Positions 36,800 through 36,938 of a DNA stretch of 36,938 bases are shown here, in pieces. Source of the DNA: a virus; the IMG/VR virus record IMGVR_UViG_3300022752_000005, positions 1 through 36,938 of that record; one strand, written 5' to 3'. A program made the position numbers and the translations under genes. Numbering within the stretch: the stretch's first letter is position 1; every line of letters begins with the position of its first letter. The notes below the pieces were generated by a model, which worked only from the letters and a program-made list of their open reading frames with translations, was not told where the DNA came from and did no database searches.

Positions 36800-36938
36800 A
36801 CTGCCCAACCGCTACCTATGACATTAAGTTCAACCTAAAGAATCGTAATTGGGCGATCAAGAATGTTGACTATGGCCCTGCCAACCCAGAAGAAGACAAC
36901 GAAGAGTACTGGCAGAACCTTGCTGATATGTGGACAGT
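36796..36938 (+). CDS. Conserved cysteine-rich phage protein, 5' part (continues at position 1)
   Basis: The ATG at 36796 overlaps the preceding stop and encodes MNCPTATYDIKFNLKNRNWA and onward. It runs off the end of the window into the same frame at bases 1-425, so it is one gene of 146 residues cut by linearisation. Function unknown; see the left part for the cysteine pattern. Confidence 0.88.
   Translation, partial: MNCPTATYDIKFNLKNRNWAIKNVDYGPANPEEDNEEYWQNLADMWT
36812..36938. repeat. Exact terminal direct repeat, right copy
   Basis: The segment is identical to bases 1-127. It indicates a circular or circularly permuted molecule, probably an assembly overlap; read mapping is needed to tell it from a physical terminal repeat. 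Confidence 0.95.

Overview
This window is the complete genome of a tailed dsDNA phage, opened inside a gene. The first 127 bases recur exactly as the last 127 (1-127 and 36812-36938), so it closes into a circle of 36,811 bp. One cysteine-rich protein gene starts at 36796, crosses the junction and ends at 425. The gene set is podovirus-like: P22-type portal and gp10-like tail protein, SU10-type major capsid and adaptor proteins, large C-rich internal (ejection-type) proteins, and no tape measure or sheath. Embedded spanins (Rz/Rz1) and a GH19 endolysin point to a Gram-negative host. A freshwater proteobacterial host is plausible from general gene character, but this is inference. No integrase, repressor, DNA or RNA polymerase, tRNA or CRISPR array was recognised. 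It looks lytic and dependent on the host replisome and RNA polymerase.

Layout. (1) A late, plus-strand module runs from the terminase genes (33916-35758) through small conserved genes, across the junction, and on to about 23565: portal, scaffold, capsid, adaptor, fibres, gp10-like protein, internal virion proteins including a lytic transglycosylase, a run of small membrane proteins, spanins, endolysin, a zincin and an HTH-metallophosphoesterase. Three modification enzymes sit among these structural genes: a glycosyltransferase (5596), a sulfotransferase (9576) and an APS-kinase/nucleotidyltransferase fusion (10394). (2) A minus-strand module (23558-25877) holds a MazG-like protein, a winged-helix protein, an SSB-like protein with an acidic DDIPF tail, and an ERF single-strand annealing protein. 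(3) A plus-strand early or replication module (25995-30456) holds winged-helix proteins, a probable small RNA, a helicase-loader-like protein, a C5 cytosine methyltransferase, a PD-(D/E)XK nuclease, a class I methyltransferase and an HNH/Ref-like nuclease. (4) A minus-strand island (30852-33251) holds small unknown genes and a GP88-family gene. Non-coding regions on both sides carry repeated palindromic sites and a 30-nt imperfect inverted repeat.

The most interesting signals are four. First, a second protein of about 240 codons lies in the +1 frame over almost the whole cytosine methyltransferase gene, and both starts appear to share one ribosome binding site. Second, an adjacent PAPS-making enzyme candidate and sulfotransferase are embedded in the tail genes. 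Third, inverted repeats and GTTAG/CTCAC site clusters bracket the minus-strand island. Fourth, a roughly 100-nt RNA with its own promoter and a long terminator hairpin lies at 26583-26682. Family calls were made from memory of conserved motifs, without database searches.
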